Shown one piece after another: positions 22,926 to 34,499 of a stretch of 64,000 bases of DNA. The stretch comes from Platynereis dumerilii (lineage: Eukaryota; Annelida; Polychaeta; Phyllodocida; Nereididae): assembly GCA_026936325.1 (NCBI GenBank), contig JAPTHN010000003.1:40998011-41062010 (forward strand), written 5' to 3'. Made by a program: the position numbers and the translations under genes. Numbering within the stretch: position 1 is the stretch's first letter; every line of letters begins with the position of its first letter. The notes below the pieces were generated by a model. The model saw nothing but the letters and a program-made list of their open reading frames with translations, was not told the origin of the DNA and searched no databases.

Positions 22926-23216
22926 TTCCCCCGTGGCCTAATTGGTAAGTGTGCTTGTCAACTGGCTTTGAGGGGGTGGGTTCAAATCTCACCCTGGGAA
23001 CTCACTTTAGTCCGAGCCCATGGGACATTAAATGGAGGCGGGTTGTATCCAGTATTCTATGCTGGGGCAACTGAAAGACCCTTGGCATCCCTGAATTAAT
23101 AGGGTATGTGCCAGACTCCCAGTCTTCTCATCTCATCATACGGCGATCGCCCGCCTCGATATAGCCCACTAAGATGCTGCAGAGGCGTAAAACACAAACA
23201 AACAAACAAACAAACT
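22926..23216 (+). mobile_element. tRNA-derived SINE with CAAA tail
   Basis: The A box (GTGGCCTAATTGG, 22933-22945) and B box (GGGTTCAAATC, 22978-22988) are 45 bp apart. The body contains GGGACATTAAATGGAGG, GTTGTATCCAGTATTCTATG and CTGAAAGACCCTTGGCATCC. It ends in an ACAA run at 23192-23216. The head and first part of the body match the copy at 37301 closely, but the 3' parts differ after CTTCTCATCTCATCAT. Confidence 0.85.
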
Positions 23217-23431
23217 TTCTTTTGAGACAGTCCCCAATAACTTGGCTCAGCTGTGGTGATTACCTGATCCACTTGGTTAAAATAACGGGGGTTAAAAAAG
23301 TTATAGGCTGCAATTCCAAAGATCTATCCTTAAAAGCTCAATGTATATATTTTAATCTAAAAGTTGTTTTAAACAAAATTAGAGTCATATTTAACTTCTA
23401 TGTGTAGTTTTTTGTTATTACCAACCATTAT

Positions 23432-24375
23432 GGCCCGTTTTCACCAACATGGTATTAAGAGTTATGCCAGGTCTTAGCTAAGACCTGGTCTGGCTAAGCC
23501 AATCACTCAAGCGGAGCAGGATCAAGGAACATTTACTGAGTGAAAGTCTGCACATAGTATTTAAACAACTCAACTGCTACAAACACAATTAATCTCTGAA
23601 GTTCCCAAACATGACCACATGACAAGGTAAGAGAAAAAGAGGGGTGGGCTTGGAAATTTATAAAAAAAGAAAATTAATTAGTTGTCTGTCCAGTGTTGGT
23701 GACAGAAATGCATTTTTCTTTAGCCCCCTCCCCTCAAAACAATAAATTAATACAAATCAGCTGGTCATGCATTTTTTCACAATGAAACTACAATAATGGT
23801 TGAACCCCTTTGAATATCTAACGATAAGGGTCCTCAAAATCTGATGTACCCAGAATGGCTGACGTGCCTGCGATATTTTGCTACAGGCAGTCACCAACAA
23901 GTCGTTAGTGACTTGAGTGGTATTAGTGTCGCCTCAGTTTCAAGGATTGTGAAGCGTGTTAGTCATGCAATCGCTTCATTAAAACCCACATATGTACGTA
24001 TTGCCCAGTGGACCAGTCATAGGGAATTTTTTGGACTCATATGCCAGTATATATGGATTAAATCGATCTACAAGCCCTGATATACTATATCTGTCAATGA
24101 CTGGTATATCCGCTCATGACAAAGGCCTATAATACTGATTTGTCATGCCATCTCATAAGAAACATATGTTCTGTTTTCATTGGCCTAATCACTTTTTGAC
24201 ACCAAATCAGTTTGAGATGGCTGATCGTTGAGTTTGGTGACAATGTGTATGATTCACTGAACCTTGACAGGTTTACATGCTTAGCACACTCTTGGTGAAA
24301 TGGACTAAGTTATACCAGGTTTAAAGGAGTTAACACCAGGCTTAACTCTTAATACAATGTTGGTGAAAACGGGCC
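23432..24375 (+). mobile_element. PIF/Harbinger DNA transposon, internally deleted
   Basis: The TIRs begin GGCCCGTTTTCACCAACAT at the left and, reversed, GGCCCGTTTTCACCAACAT at the right. The match continues with a one-base change through GTATTAAGAGTTA-GCC-GGT-TTA. The element is 944 bp, much shorter than complete Harbingers, and holds only an N-terminal piece of the transposase (23844-24080). The flanks read TTA on the left and TGA on the right, allowing for one base, so the usual 3-bp target duplication is not perfect. A related non-autonomous relic may lie at 48150. Confidence 0.85.
23844..24080 (+). pseudogene. Harbinger transposase (HARBI1-like) N-terminal fragment
   Basis: The 78-codon frame includes LRYFATGSHQQVVSDLSG and VASVSRIVKRVSHAIASL, followed by KPTYV. 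This is the helix-turn-helix-like region of PIF/Harbinger nucleases (pattern FATGSxQ..V.DL.G.S..SVSR.V). The DDE catalytic domain that should follow is absent: after KPTYV the frame gives unrelated residues and stops, and the element's right TIR is only 300 bp away. The family's product is a DNA-cleaving transposase of roughly 350-450 residues, so this is a remnant. It may still be transcribed from flanking DNA, but nothing indicates function. Confidence 0.85.
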
Positions 24376-24405
24376 TTGAAGCCCAATGTAAACAATACTA
24401 TTTTT

Positions 24406-24671
24406 CAGGGGAGCCACAACTGGAGGGGGACAGGGGGCCAATTGCCCCTCCTGCCCTTGTCCAAGGGAGGCAGGGCCCTGTGGGGCAAGGGTGCCCTTTA
24501 GATCTCTAAGAAAAAAAATTGTTAGGCCCCCTTTTAATAATTTAAGGCACAAAGTATATTCAAAACTATTTGGACTCCATTTAAATTTTGTCATGCGAAA
24601 TTGGCATGAATATGATTTGCCCATTTTTGTGTGACTGCCCCTGCCGCCCGTGATTCCTTCCGGCACCCCTG
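24406..24671. mobile_element. hAT-like MITE with 8-bp target duplication
   Basis: The termini are CAGGGGAGCC (left) and GGCACCCCTG (right). They are flanked by identical 8-bp direct repeats CTATTTTT at 24398-24405 and 24672-24679. A CAGGG start and an 8-bp duplication are hAT characteristics. The 266-bp interior has a G/C-rich left part and an AT middle, with no coding capacity. Confidence 0.85.
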
Positions 24672-24679
24672 CTATTTTT

Positions 24680-25640
24680 GTTTGGTCCAGTGGTTTCGAA
24701 AGGCATGTAAAGCAGCTGCTGCAGTATGTCACACACTGCCAGCAGTTTGTATACCTTCGTAAATATGTGTTCATTAGGCCAGGGGTGTTCCGAACACTTC
24801 TCTTATGCCCCTATCATGTTGACGTCTAGTTTTACTTTAAAGAGTCCACTGGAATCTGTCTGGAAACAGGCACCAGAATACTGTTATTTCATTTCGGCGT
24901 TCATTTGCCAGTATAATCTCTGAAGATGTGATTCTTCTTACAAAAACTGTAACTGAGTTCTACTGAATGCATCATATATATATATTATCACGCACATAGG
25001 TTATATAGTATGACATAATGCCAAAAAGAAAACCAACGACATTATTACTGATGTCACGGACCCACATGATGTCAAATTTCCCTGTGCAGTAGTGTGCATG
25101 TCTATTACTTATTATGACTTTTATGTGCTCATGAATATCCTGTCATATATAGTTGTCAATGCCAGACAATGCGCAGCACCACACTGTTCTGTCAAATGTA
25201 TGTTTTACATTCACTCTGAGCAAGGTCACATGAATTTCACGGCTTTCTTCCAAACAAATTTACGTCTGGAGAAAGCAGGCGATTAAATGAAGCATGCACG
25301 AGATAGCAGACTGGTATTCCAGCAGCTATGCTCGGCGATTTGCTAATTACCCTTCGTCTGTTGCGACAAGCGTGTGACAAAAACAAATGCCATTTACTTT
25401 TTACTTATGGCTTGAATAATTGCAGAGGTGAATACTTGTAATATGTAAACATCATGACCCACTATAGATGGTGTTTGACCTCTTAGGCTGCATGGCCGCC
25501 TTAATTTTCACAGGGAAAATATGACAATCCCAAAACAACGATTCATAATTTGCTTTCCACAACTGAAGCAATTTAATTTTAAAAATAAACTCCGATTTAA
25601 TAACCATATAGATCTGAAATACAATATAACAATCACACTA
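24680..25640. other. No gene recognised
   Basis: AT-rich DNA; the open frames (64-65 codons) have no recognisable features. Confidence 0.4.
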
Positions 25641-25647
25641 CTTTTGA

Positions 25648-25790
25648 GGGTGCTATGCTGTTTGAAAGGCAAGGTGATGTCCAGCAGCCCAAGTGATTCA
25701 AATACTCAGCAAGAGCACCACGAGGGCTGCTGTGCAATCACGAGGGCTGCTGGACATCACCGAGGGCCATTCAAACGGCATAGCAACCAA
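25648..25790. mobile_element. Small foldback MITE
   Basis: The inverted arms read TGCTATGCTGTTTGAAAGGC on the left and GCCATTCAAACGGCATAGCA on the right, continuing inward with GGTGATGTCCAGCAGCCC and its complement. ACGAGGGCTGCTG is duplicated in the centre. It is a compact stem-loop element without coding capacity. Confidence 0.75.
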
Positions 25791-25799
25791 ATAAAAAGT

Positions 25800-28130
25800 A
25801 GTGTCATTACTATTATTGTGCACTTACCAGGCATTTCTACCCCGATTCACAAGCAAGACCCTGTCAGTTCAAGATTAGTGGAATGAACAAAGGCCAATAC
25901 ATATTCGTTTTCGGGTCGTTATTGACTACATGTATGACGGACCTCGGCCTTGTAAACAAGGGTTGTTATTGACTTTAACGGCCATTGGCCTTGTAAACAA
26001 CCTTGGGCTGTTTTTTACCATAACAGCCCGACATTGTAAAAAAGGGCCGATATGGAAAATCAGATGCCCTCATAATTGTGCTATATCCTAGCTGCAGTTG
26101 GAAAATCTTTTGTTTTCCTGTGCTGAAGTAACTTTAGTGTCAAGTGGGAAACAAACTTTTTTTTTCAACAAAGAACTTGTCGGCCCCTTATATGTAGGCC
26201 TAGTAGTGCATCCTCATTAAATCACCAACAATCATTAAAATTGTGTGTTTATCACAACTATCGGAAAAAAGAATTGAATATTCATTAGACTTTACATAAC
26301 AGGAAGGAAAATGAGGCTCATGTCACGCATATTATGCAATGTTCGGGAGAGCGCCCTTTTCCAACTGGAAATGCCAGGATTGGTTGGAAATTTGTCAACA
26401 ACTGTGCATAAGAAAATCCAGTGGCCAATTAGCCAGTCTCCACTTGTGTTGAAATTCACCATCCAATGGCATAGAAGAACAAGTTCTCCATGCTTTTGCC
26501 TCATTTGACCTTTTGTTTAGAAATTAGAATATTGTTGTCAGAGTACACCTGGACAGCACATGAAAGATTGACTCAATTAGGACAGATTGACTCAATTAAT
26601 GAAATAATCTCTTGATTCGCGAGACTTGTCATGACCCAAGGGCTCTTTTTTTACACGAATAGGGGAGTCAGTTATTCGTCATGCATCATTTTAATTAGAT
26701 TTTTAACCTTCTTATTCGGTCATCATTTGATACTTGCATTCCGTGATTTGAACTGCTCAGTCGTTAATGACTTCATTTATGAAACAGGTGGTAAGGTTTG
26801 TTATTCATCAGAAGCTCACTAAACAATTTCCCCAACCAGAAAGATATAATTATGAAAGTGAAAGGAATAGCAACAATCATAAAACGATTTTCAGGGAAGT
26901 TTGAGGAATTCTCTCTTTTTAGTACAAATTTGAGCTAAAATATATTTATCTTGGTTGAAATATTGGCCAAAAAGCCTACAGACTCTAACTAAAAGTATTA
27001 TGACATTCAATATATTTAAAAACGTGCCTTGAAAATAATGTCATCCTTCTCTGCTATGCATCGTTGCATGTACAACGTGTGGGAAATAAATATGTATTGT
27101 CTGTAAAATAGTTATATACTGTAAAGTTCATCAATGCAATTACAGTCCTTAATCCATGTTTTCCTCAGCACAGGCTTGTACATTGTGTCACATCCAGTTG
27201 GCTGTTTTTTTTAGACATCATCTCAGATAGCCTTCTGTTTATTCCAACTTCCATCAAAGTTTAAAGTTGTAAGTTAGCAAGTTTGTAGATTTATCAAACA
27301 ACTCTGTGGGGATTATAACAGTTGTCTACTGTGAATGCTCACAAAGCTGCCAGTTGGTAGGATTAGACTGGTGATTGCTGTGATAAATCATTGGGATCAC
27401 AAATGTAATGCTTCCTTCAATATATCAATGTTTGAACTGTGATGCATAAATTACTGTCAGCCCATTGGCTATCAAGCTGTGCTGACGTGGTTGTAGGGGC
27501 TATCCCTGTTAAAATTCTTACTCTGACACTGTGTTGAAACTGTGACGCTCAGTTCAGGAGGACCAACATTGGCTAAAAGTTGGGGAATCTGACCCAGTTT
27601 GAAATGGCATCACAGCTTGTAGTTAATTTACATATATTGCAATGCTAGAATAGAGTCATCTCTGACATCACAGTTCAACAGCATAGAAAAGAACTTGAGA
27701 TTCCACATAAGTATGACGAGGACTGTAATATGGTATATATATAAGAAAAATTTTGTTTCCTAAATCCCATTTTGTTTTGCTGTACCCCCAGAGAAAGGTA
27801 TATTCTTTTTGAAAAGATCTATCATTTAAGAGAGCTCCTTGCTTAGATCTGAAATATGCTGTAAAGCTTGGTGCTCTGATGGCACTCGAGTCCACTGCGT
27901 TTAAGTCATCCTTAAGAGTCTGCTCTGAAACGGGGGAAAGTGATGCTGCGGTTTGCATTAAGAACTTACCACTTCCATTTTATTGCCATTCTCTCGAGTA
28001 TTTCTTAAGGTGCTTTTCGTGAAAGATGCTGAGTAGTTTAAAGATAAGTTTGGCATTGTTTCTATATGGCATTAAGAGTATATATCAACAATAGAAATTC
28101 ACAATACTTTTTAAAGCGAAATATAAAGCA
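25800..28130. other. No confirmed gene
   Basis: Mostly AT-rich single-copy-looking DNA. GGCCTTGTAAACAA is repeated at about 25946 and 25988. The minus-strand frame at 27668-27958 (96 codons, with SPVSEQTLKDDLNAVDSS) has moderately balanced composition but no recognisable domain or convincing splice context. Confidence 0.35.
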
Positions 28131-28139
28131 ATATTATAT

Positions 28140-28270
28140 CTATAGTGGATGGTGAGGAGACCAATCTTTATTGAGTTTTATTGGCGGAAGCAATATTACC
28201 TGCTAAGGCCAATAAAACTCAATATTTGTCGACTCAACTTCCACTATTTGTTATATTCTGCACTACCATT
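28140..28270. mobile_element. Foldback MITE, AATATTGAGTTTTATTGG family, copy 2 (inverted)
   Basis: This is a reverse-complement copy of the element at 14325-14492: TAGTGGATGGTGAGGAGACC at the left and GTCGACTCAACTTCCACTA at the right, followed by TTTGTTATATTCTGCA. Only about 110 bp lie between the ends. Confidence 0.75.
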
Positions 28271-28494
28271 TTCAGACTTAAATATAATTGTAAAATACTG
28301 GTTTTTCTAAAGATTTCACTTTTTTTAACATGAAATATAGGCCCATTATTTACAATGGGCATATTTATAAAATGATACATTGACTTTCCAATAAGTTAAA
28401 TTTTGCAAACCACAGCCTTAATAATAGGCTATTAAGTGCATGATTGCAGCTGAGTGCACTGCAATATCACTCTCCACACACCAATAACACTTTT

Positions 28495-28645
28495 ATATAT
28501 ATATTCTGCAACAAAAGCCAATCAAGTGACAGGATATCAATCACGTGCCACGCCAATAGATGACGGCCTCAACCAATCAATATTACTGCTTCGGCCAACA
28601 AAACTCAATATTGGTCTCCTCACCATCCACTATCTATATAATATA
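28495..28645. mobile_element. Related foldback element, copy 3
   Basis: It begins TATATATTCTGCAACAAAAG, carries GAGCCAATCA-like and ATATCAATCACGTGCCACGC words as at 13371, and ends with CAAAACTCAATATTGGTCTC and CACCATCCACTA as at 14480. It thus joins the two modules that are separate at 13.4 and 14.4 kb, suggesting that both belong to one parent element. Confidence 0.7.
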
Positions 28646-28659
28646 TACCTCCATATAAA

Positions 28660-29130
28660 TTATGTAAGAAAATTTGTACCGTTTATTTGAAGCAGAAAAA
28701 GTTGCTTGACCTCCTCAAATTCAGATACGACAGTCAAACGCCTTTTTATCTTAAATCTAAAGTCAATCAAACGAAATTCTTCTGAAATTCTTTCAGGGAG
28801 AGCAAAATAGTTTGACTTCCACTGGCAACATATTCAATGTCATGCTTCCTAAAACACTCTTAATATCCACGAAAAAATGCAATTTTTCTGTAACAAGGCA
28901 GTCAAAGAACTAGCGGAAAAGTCCTAACAATATCAGAAAAATTGGTGTCTCTTGACGAAATCAGCAGATACACTTGTCACCGCCAATAATGGCAAAAGTG
29001 TTGCCCTCAAACTAATGGGAGAGTCTCAGTCACGTTTAATAAAGTTATGGAAAAGAACCCAAAACATTTCAGACCCTATACCTATGTCCTAAGTATTTTA
29101 GTAGTGAGGCTGTTAGTTAATGGTTTTGCC
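28660..29130. other. No gene recognised
   Basis: AT-rich DNA, nothing distinctive. Confidence 0.4.
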
Positions 29131-29136
29131 ATTTTA

Positions 29137-29497
29137 CAGCCTTCCACTTTGATATAGACACAATGAGGATCAGTTCACTGTGAAAAATGCATTTCTTGAC
29201 TAATGATAGCTGATGAAGTGTCATCTTCTCTACTACAGCATAGGAAACATAGAGGCTGTTTGATTAGTCATGATAAATAGAAGGCCATTTGACTTGTCAA
29301 AACTGATTTCAGAGTGAAAATCAGATACATAATCCTTTCGTTTGGCTGTCACCAACAAACGGGATTAGTCTCCTTAAATCAAATTAACATTGAAAGTATT
29401 GGGTATGATCATGAAAAATCATCAGCATGACGACACACCAAGTGCCATTTTCACAGTGCAACAGTCCACTCTTTTTCTTTATCAAAGTGGAAGGCTG
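29137..29497. mobile_element. TA-flanked MITE (Tc1/mariner-like)
   Basis: The 18-bp TIRs CAGCCTTCCACTTTGATA (29137-29154) and its exact reverse complement (29480-29497) are flanked on both sides by TA. TA duplication and a CAG start fit the Tc1/mariner group. The 361-bp interior has no open frame of note. Confidence 0.8.
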
Positions 29498-29499
29498 TA

Positions 29500-30540
29500 A
29501 AGGGAAAATATAGCATTTGGCAATATCGGCAACAGATTGATCTTTTTTTCAAAATAAGTTGAACACCCATAGATCTATATATTTAATGGTACATTTCATA
29601 AGTATGTTGGCCTATGTCTTGCAAGGATCAAGTTAGCAACCAAAACTGCACAAAAATGGCAATTTTATCATTATTTCAACATTTACTTTTACAGTGCTCG
29701 TGAATGCAATTTGTAACAATTGCACTGGTGTTTCACAAACATCTACACAATTCTTGGCTTGAATTTTTATTCCAAAAATGTTAAAAGCCATGGAAAAGGT
29801 GTTGGTTTTAATATTGCACAACGCAGGCCTCTCCTTGCAAGTTTAATGTTTAAAACACAATATTTTCAGATCTGGAGTATCAGCTATAGAACTTTTTTGG
29901 TCAACAAAGAAATCAACTATAGGCCAAGGTTAGTTTTTAACATCCAGACAAAAAAAAAACCAGATGATGTGGTAAAAGTGTGCAAAATGTGCAAATGTAT
30001 TTTCACTTCTTGCATCAAACACCAAGGGCAGCGTGACTCGCGCTGATGCCCACTTATAAAGGACAAGCACTTGAGTAATTGACCAGCAGAGGGCCATTGA
30101 AACAGGCATGCATCTGTGCCAGTAAGCACTCCATTGCTAGATATAGCAGAGACTGCTCTCCAATGGAATGCGATGCAAGGTGATATCATCATTATCTATA
30201 AACTGGTAAAGCAGATCGTTTGAATTCCAAAAGCAGACTTACATGTACTTTAGCTCTCAGACAATTGTTGTACTTGGTCATCAAAATATCGATTAGGTTG
30301 GACGTTTACCAAATTATCAATCAATGCATTAGTTATCACCTTTTGTGGAGAAAAGTAAACCAACATTCCTGGTACAATCGCCATTATCAATTACGTCTCA
30401 TCGTTTCACCAGAAAAAGACAATAAAAGTTCAAGGGACAGCTGTGGTCGGGGAAAGAAGGAAAAGGCTGCTCGTTAAGGCATTGTGTTCACATTGCAACA
30501 TGAGTGGTCAGTCATGGATAGTTTGGCAATGTAAGTTGAA
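29500..30540. other. No gene recognised
   Basis: Several 85-108-codon frames overlap on both strands (29720-30192), none with recognisable features. Confidence 0.4.
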
Positions 30541-30554
30541 GAATATACAGATAC

Positions 30555-30592
30555 ATAAATAGATAAATAGACAGATGGATAGATAGATAGAC

Positions 30593-30681
<89 letters not shown>

Positions 30682-30682
30682 C
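30555..30682 (+). repeat. GATA microsatellite
   Basis: Imperfect units at the left (GATACATAAATAGATAAATA), then about 20 pure GATA units up to 30682. Confidence 0.95.
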
Positions 30683-30689
30683 TCCAGAC

Positions 30690-32385
30690 AGTATAGATTA
30701 TTGATATTTAAAGATAGACATGACAGGCCAATGAGTACGAGGCAGGCCTATATACATACAATGACGATGTACATCTACTGAATATGCAGACTTTGTAGTT
30801 TGTTCTTAAATATTATACAAGTCATTAAATGAAAATCAATTTTAAAAGTCCATACATCGAGAACAGTAGGCCAAAATTATCTTTCAGCATGGCGGTCATA
30901 ATGTACACAGATATATGATAGAAAAATAGGCGATTTCTGCATTGTCATTGATAACACACGAGCCATATATTCCAAAGTATCTTGAGATAAAGGTTCGATT
31001 GCTTTTTGTAATGGCTGCCAGGCATGCGAATTGACTGCGGATGCTGCATGTGCCTCTGTTCCTTCTTTTACATACTTGCTTCAGCGCTCCCATGCATGGG
31101 TCGTTAATCGGTCTGCTTGAAATGTTTGATCTTTTGTAATCATGCTCAACACATGTATGTTTGGCATAAAACTGGTCATAAATAAGCAAGCTGTAGTAGG
31201 CATTAGGTCTATAGCTTACCCGCAGATGCTTCAACTAGACCTTAAATTGGGAAATGTGAAAGTGGTGGACTGACATCTCAACCTCAAGAGCTCTCAAGCA
31301 CCCTTGTCTTTGGCTGAGAGCAATGAGCATAGCAAGTTTGTTGTATTTATATTGTCTGTGTCTCTCACTTAATTGGCCATACGATATTCAATCAAAGGAA
31401 AAGTGACACATCAGATCATAAGCCAGCTGGGCCAGTGAAGCCAACGGATTTCCGCGTGTTACCCTATCTGTATTTCCCCCATGTTACCCCACCTGCATTT
31501 CCCCCTTGTTACCTACATGCATGCAAACATCCAGAGAAAATATAGAGGGTTGTAGCCCCAAGAGATTAAAAACAAATTGCTTCACAAATAAAAAGGGGCC
31601 GAATTTCCTTGTCCCTATAGTATATACTCTACCCTGCGTCTATTCACATTGGTTATTAATTCATAGTTTTTCACACCTTCAAGTTGTTCCAGAGTTTTTT
31701 ATTTTCATTTAAATTTTAACCAAAAGGATAGTAGTATTTCCATTTTATAATATCGTCATTTCCATCGCGTGTACATTCTGTAATATATATTGGCTTTGGC
31801 TTCAGCTCTGATCATGCAGATAGTCTTGAAATGATAAGTGATTAACCTACTGGATGTATAAATACAGGAAGTAAGACCACAATCATCCATTCATCTGGGT
31901 ATCATAATTCACCATCTACATAAGCTCCACAGCCTTTCAGCCATTTTGGATGATCATGTGACTAGGTGTGTGGAAAAAAAGAAAGAAAATTCAGGAAAAG
32001 ATGTGGGGAAAATGGAGCATTCTGGAGGGTTTTTGAAAGTACTAAACTGGAAATTGGCTCCCTAGCATTCAAGGCCTTTAATGCCTTGGATCCTTTTCTG
32101 TAAAAGCTTCAATTACGTAAGAAAAGCTTCACTTGGAAATCTTAAGTAGGCTGAAAAGGGAGCAGTGTAGGAATGGCTGGCATGTTCTGCCTTGTCTCAG
32201 TGAAGCAATCAGCACATGGGCCAAGGGGAACCTACACATTAAAGTCATTCTAATGCAATAAAGGGAATAAAATGCCCAAAGGTAAATGCAATAATGCAAT
32301 AATGCAATAACCAGGTTAGAAAATGGTTAGAATAAAACAGCAATTGAAATTGATACAGACAGGTCTACATGATACTCCACCCTAC
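30690..32385. other. No gene recognised
   Basis: AT-rich DNA. The 112-codon minus-strand frame at 30896-31234 has no recognisable features. Repeated TTACCC-C/T-CTG-ATTTCCCCC words at about 31460-31510 are a short local duplication. AATGCAAT is repeated near 32250-32310. Confidence 0.4.
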
Positions 32386-32389
32386 AGTA

Positions 32390-32638
32390 AACTAAAAGTA
32401 TAATATGTAAATGGCACAGCCATGAAATTCGCACAGCACTTAAAACGTTTTTTTTAGGATTTTTGGTTTTACCATAACTTTCATAACATTTATTTAATAT
32501 TCAATGTATGAAAGGCAGTTATGTTACTGTTTCAAAGAAATTGAAAGACGGGAATACAGAAAAAGGGAGAAATTTATACTAGAAACTATAGAAACTATTA
32601 GAAAGATAAAATAGATCAAAAATAGACAGATAGATAGG

Positions 32639-32717
<79 letters not shown>

Positions 32718-33060
32718 GATAGCAAATAAATAGGATTAAGGATAAATAGAATTGATAGATAATAAGCTAAATAGTAAAAAGGAAGACAACACTGAAAGCT
32801 GCCAAACCTAAGTCTTTGCTAGATTGTTGATATTACATAATAGTGATAACAAAAGCAATAACATGATCTGTATGTAGATTAATTGCTCACTGTTACATAA
32901 TCATCAGTTGACAAAGATTATGCAACTTTAATTTTGTTATGTTTTCTTGTTGTCTGTTTTGAAAAGAAATGAATTACATGTTAATAATTTAATTTATCTT
33001 GTCAAGGCTTATAATTAACTATTCCATAAAAATTATAGATACAGGGAATATTAATGGAGA
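32390..33060 (-). repeat. Dispersed 650-bp repeat with GATA microsatellite (copy 2)
   Basis: Reverse-complement partner of 8740-9370: CCATGAAATTCGCACAGCAC (32420 on), TATGAAAGGCAGT, the GATA run at 32620-32718, then ATTGTTGATATTACATAATA and AGATTAATTGC and a CAAGGCTTATAATTAA end. The two copies differ in microsatellite length and by many substitutions. Confidence 0.75.
32620..32718 (+). repeat. GATA microsatellite, about 22 units
   Basis: An almost pure GATA run within the dispersed repeat. The homologous place in the copy at 9.0 kb has only a short, broken TATC run. Confidence 0.95.
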
Positions 33061-33069
33061 ATATTGAAT

Positions 33070-33740
33070 TTTTAAGACACTTTTGAATATGAATATGTCA
33101 TGTTTTGTTAAATTCAAAACTAAATCATTGATAAGAAGTTGGTCCCACTTGACCTAATTTCCTGCTGTCGACCATTGATGTTGAGACCATCACTGCACAG
33201 ATTTTTGAAACCTTTCTTGTGCTAAGTTTTGCTTTGCTGCGCGAATAAAATTGACTTGGACAATGTAATATACTCTAAAATCAAACCAATCAGCAATCTG
33301 ATTGCAAGGTAATTAGACAGATAGATAGATTTATCGTTTTTATAATGCAAAAAAACAAACAAAACAATCAAATACAAATTCTATAGGATTATAATACACT
33401 ATATAGAGGAAACATGCACATTGGTGGAGATTTTTTAAAAAGAATATTCATTGATTTGTATCCTGCTGTTGGTGGTGAGGGTTCGTCTATCTTTTCTTGT
33501 ATCTCTCCAATTTGTTGTTCTTTACTGCTTTATAATTTTCTTCCGAATTTCTTCTATCCTCCTTATAAGTTCTTCTGATTGGGGTGAGTGTTCCAAATAT
33601 CATTGTTGTTGGGGTGATATTGAGCTGGTACCCAGTGTTCGTTTGCGTCCATTCCCTTACGTCCATCCAAATAGTATGAATTTTCTTGCAACTACAGAAC
33701 AGATGCTTGCATGTCTCGGGTTCTTTTCAGCACAGGTCAC
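33070..33740. other. No confirmed gene
   Basis: A 107-codon frame at 33451-33774 is hydrophobic at its start but runs into the transposon terminus at 33750. It is treated as chance. Confidence 0.4.
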
Positions 33741-33749
33741 AAAAGTTTA

Positions 33750-33930
33750 CACAGTGCCCCTGAACAAACTTTAAGATTAAAGAAAATAAGCGAGAAGATC
33801 AATAGCAAGCCATTGTAGAGCAAGGTCAAGAAACCATTTTAAGACAAAAAACGAAAAATTCTGTTGGGAAAATTTTGAGTTATATCGATTTTAAGTTTTT
33901 AGGTTTATCACACTCATATTTCAATGCTAA
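33750..33930 (+). mobile_element. Single terminus of the CACAGTG long-TIR family
   Basis: From CACAGTGCCCCTGAACAAAC onward this matches the TIRs at 49649 and 51153, including a shared GTTGGGAAAATTTTGAG word (absent from the opposite arm) and a TTATCACAC-CTTAT-like inner part. No inverted partner was found downstream, so it is a solo or truncated end. Confidence 0.65.
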
Positions 33931-33939
33931 ACAGGGGCA

Positions 33940-34490
33940 TAGGCCTTGAAGGAAATGTTTTAGATCATTTGCAGGGATAATTGTTGATGGAAAGACAATA
34001 TCATTGATTTCTGTGACCATTGTATTTGTGTAAAACATGTTTTGCCTAAATATAGTGTGCAGAGAGTGACAAACACATACATGTGACTGTTGGCTTCAGA
34101 CCAAAAGTACAATAAGTACAGTGATGAGCAAGCTTGTAGCCTTCCAACATAGTCACCAGTAATTGGACTAAGTCAGTGGTATTGTTTCTGAGTGGTTAAT
34201 TGTATAATGTATATAGGTTGAATTTGAGCCATATTAATTAGACCTATATTGAGAATGTTTTATGTCAAAAATGCCACAGAATGTTGTTTATTGTGTTGTT
34301 GTAAGTCATATCTGTGAAGTTTCATTTACCAGCATCCTCAATGGTCCTTAGGTGCAGAAATTACCTTTCCGCATTTCCCATTCCCAATAATTTTTATTAG
34401 ATAATTAATTATTTATTTATCCCACCATTGCTCAATGATCTCAGTTTGGTATAAATATCAAGCTATTAGGGTCTCGCCTACAAAATATGT
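33940..34490. other. No gene recognised
   Basis: AT-rich DNA, nothing distinctive. Confidence 0.4.
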
Positions 34491-34499
34491 TGGTCTAGA

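Noticed and set aside
27668-27958. 96-codon minus-strand frame with SPVSEQTLKDDLNAVDSS
   Set aside because: Composition is somewhat gene-like, but there is no recognisable domain and no clear splice signals.
33451-33774. 107-codon frame with a hydrophobic start that could be a signal peptide or membrane segment
   Set aside because: Its C-terminal end runs into the CACAGTG transposon terminus and there is no supporting context.
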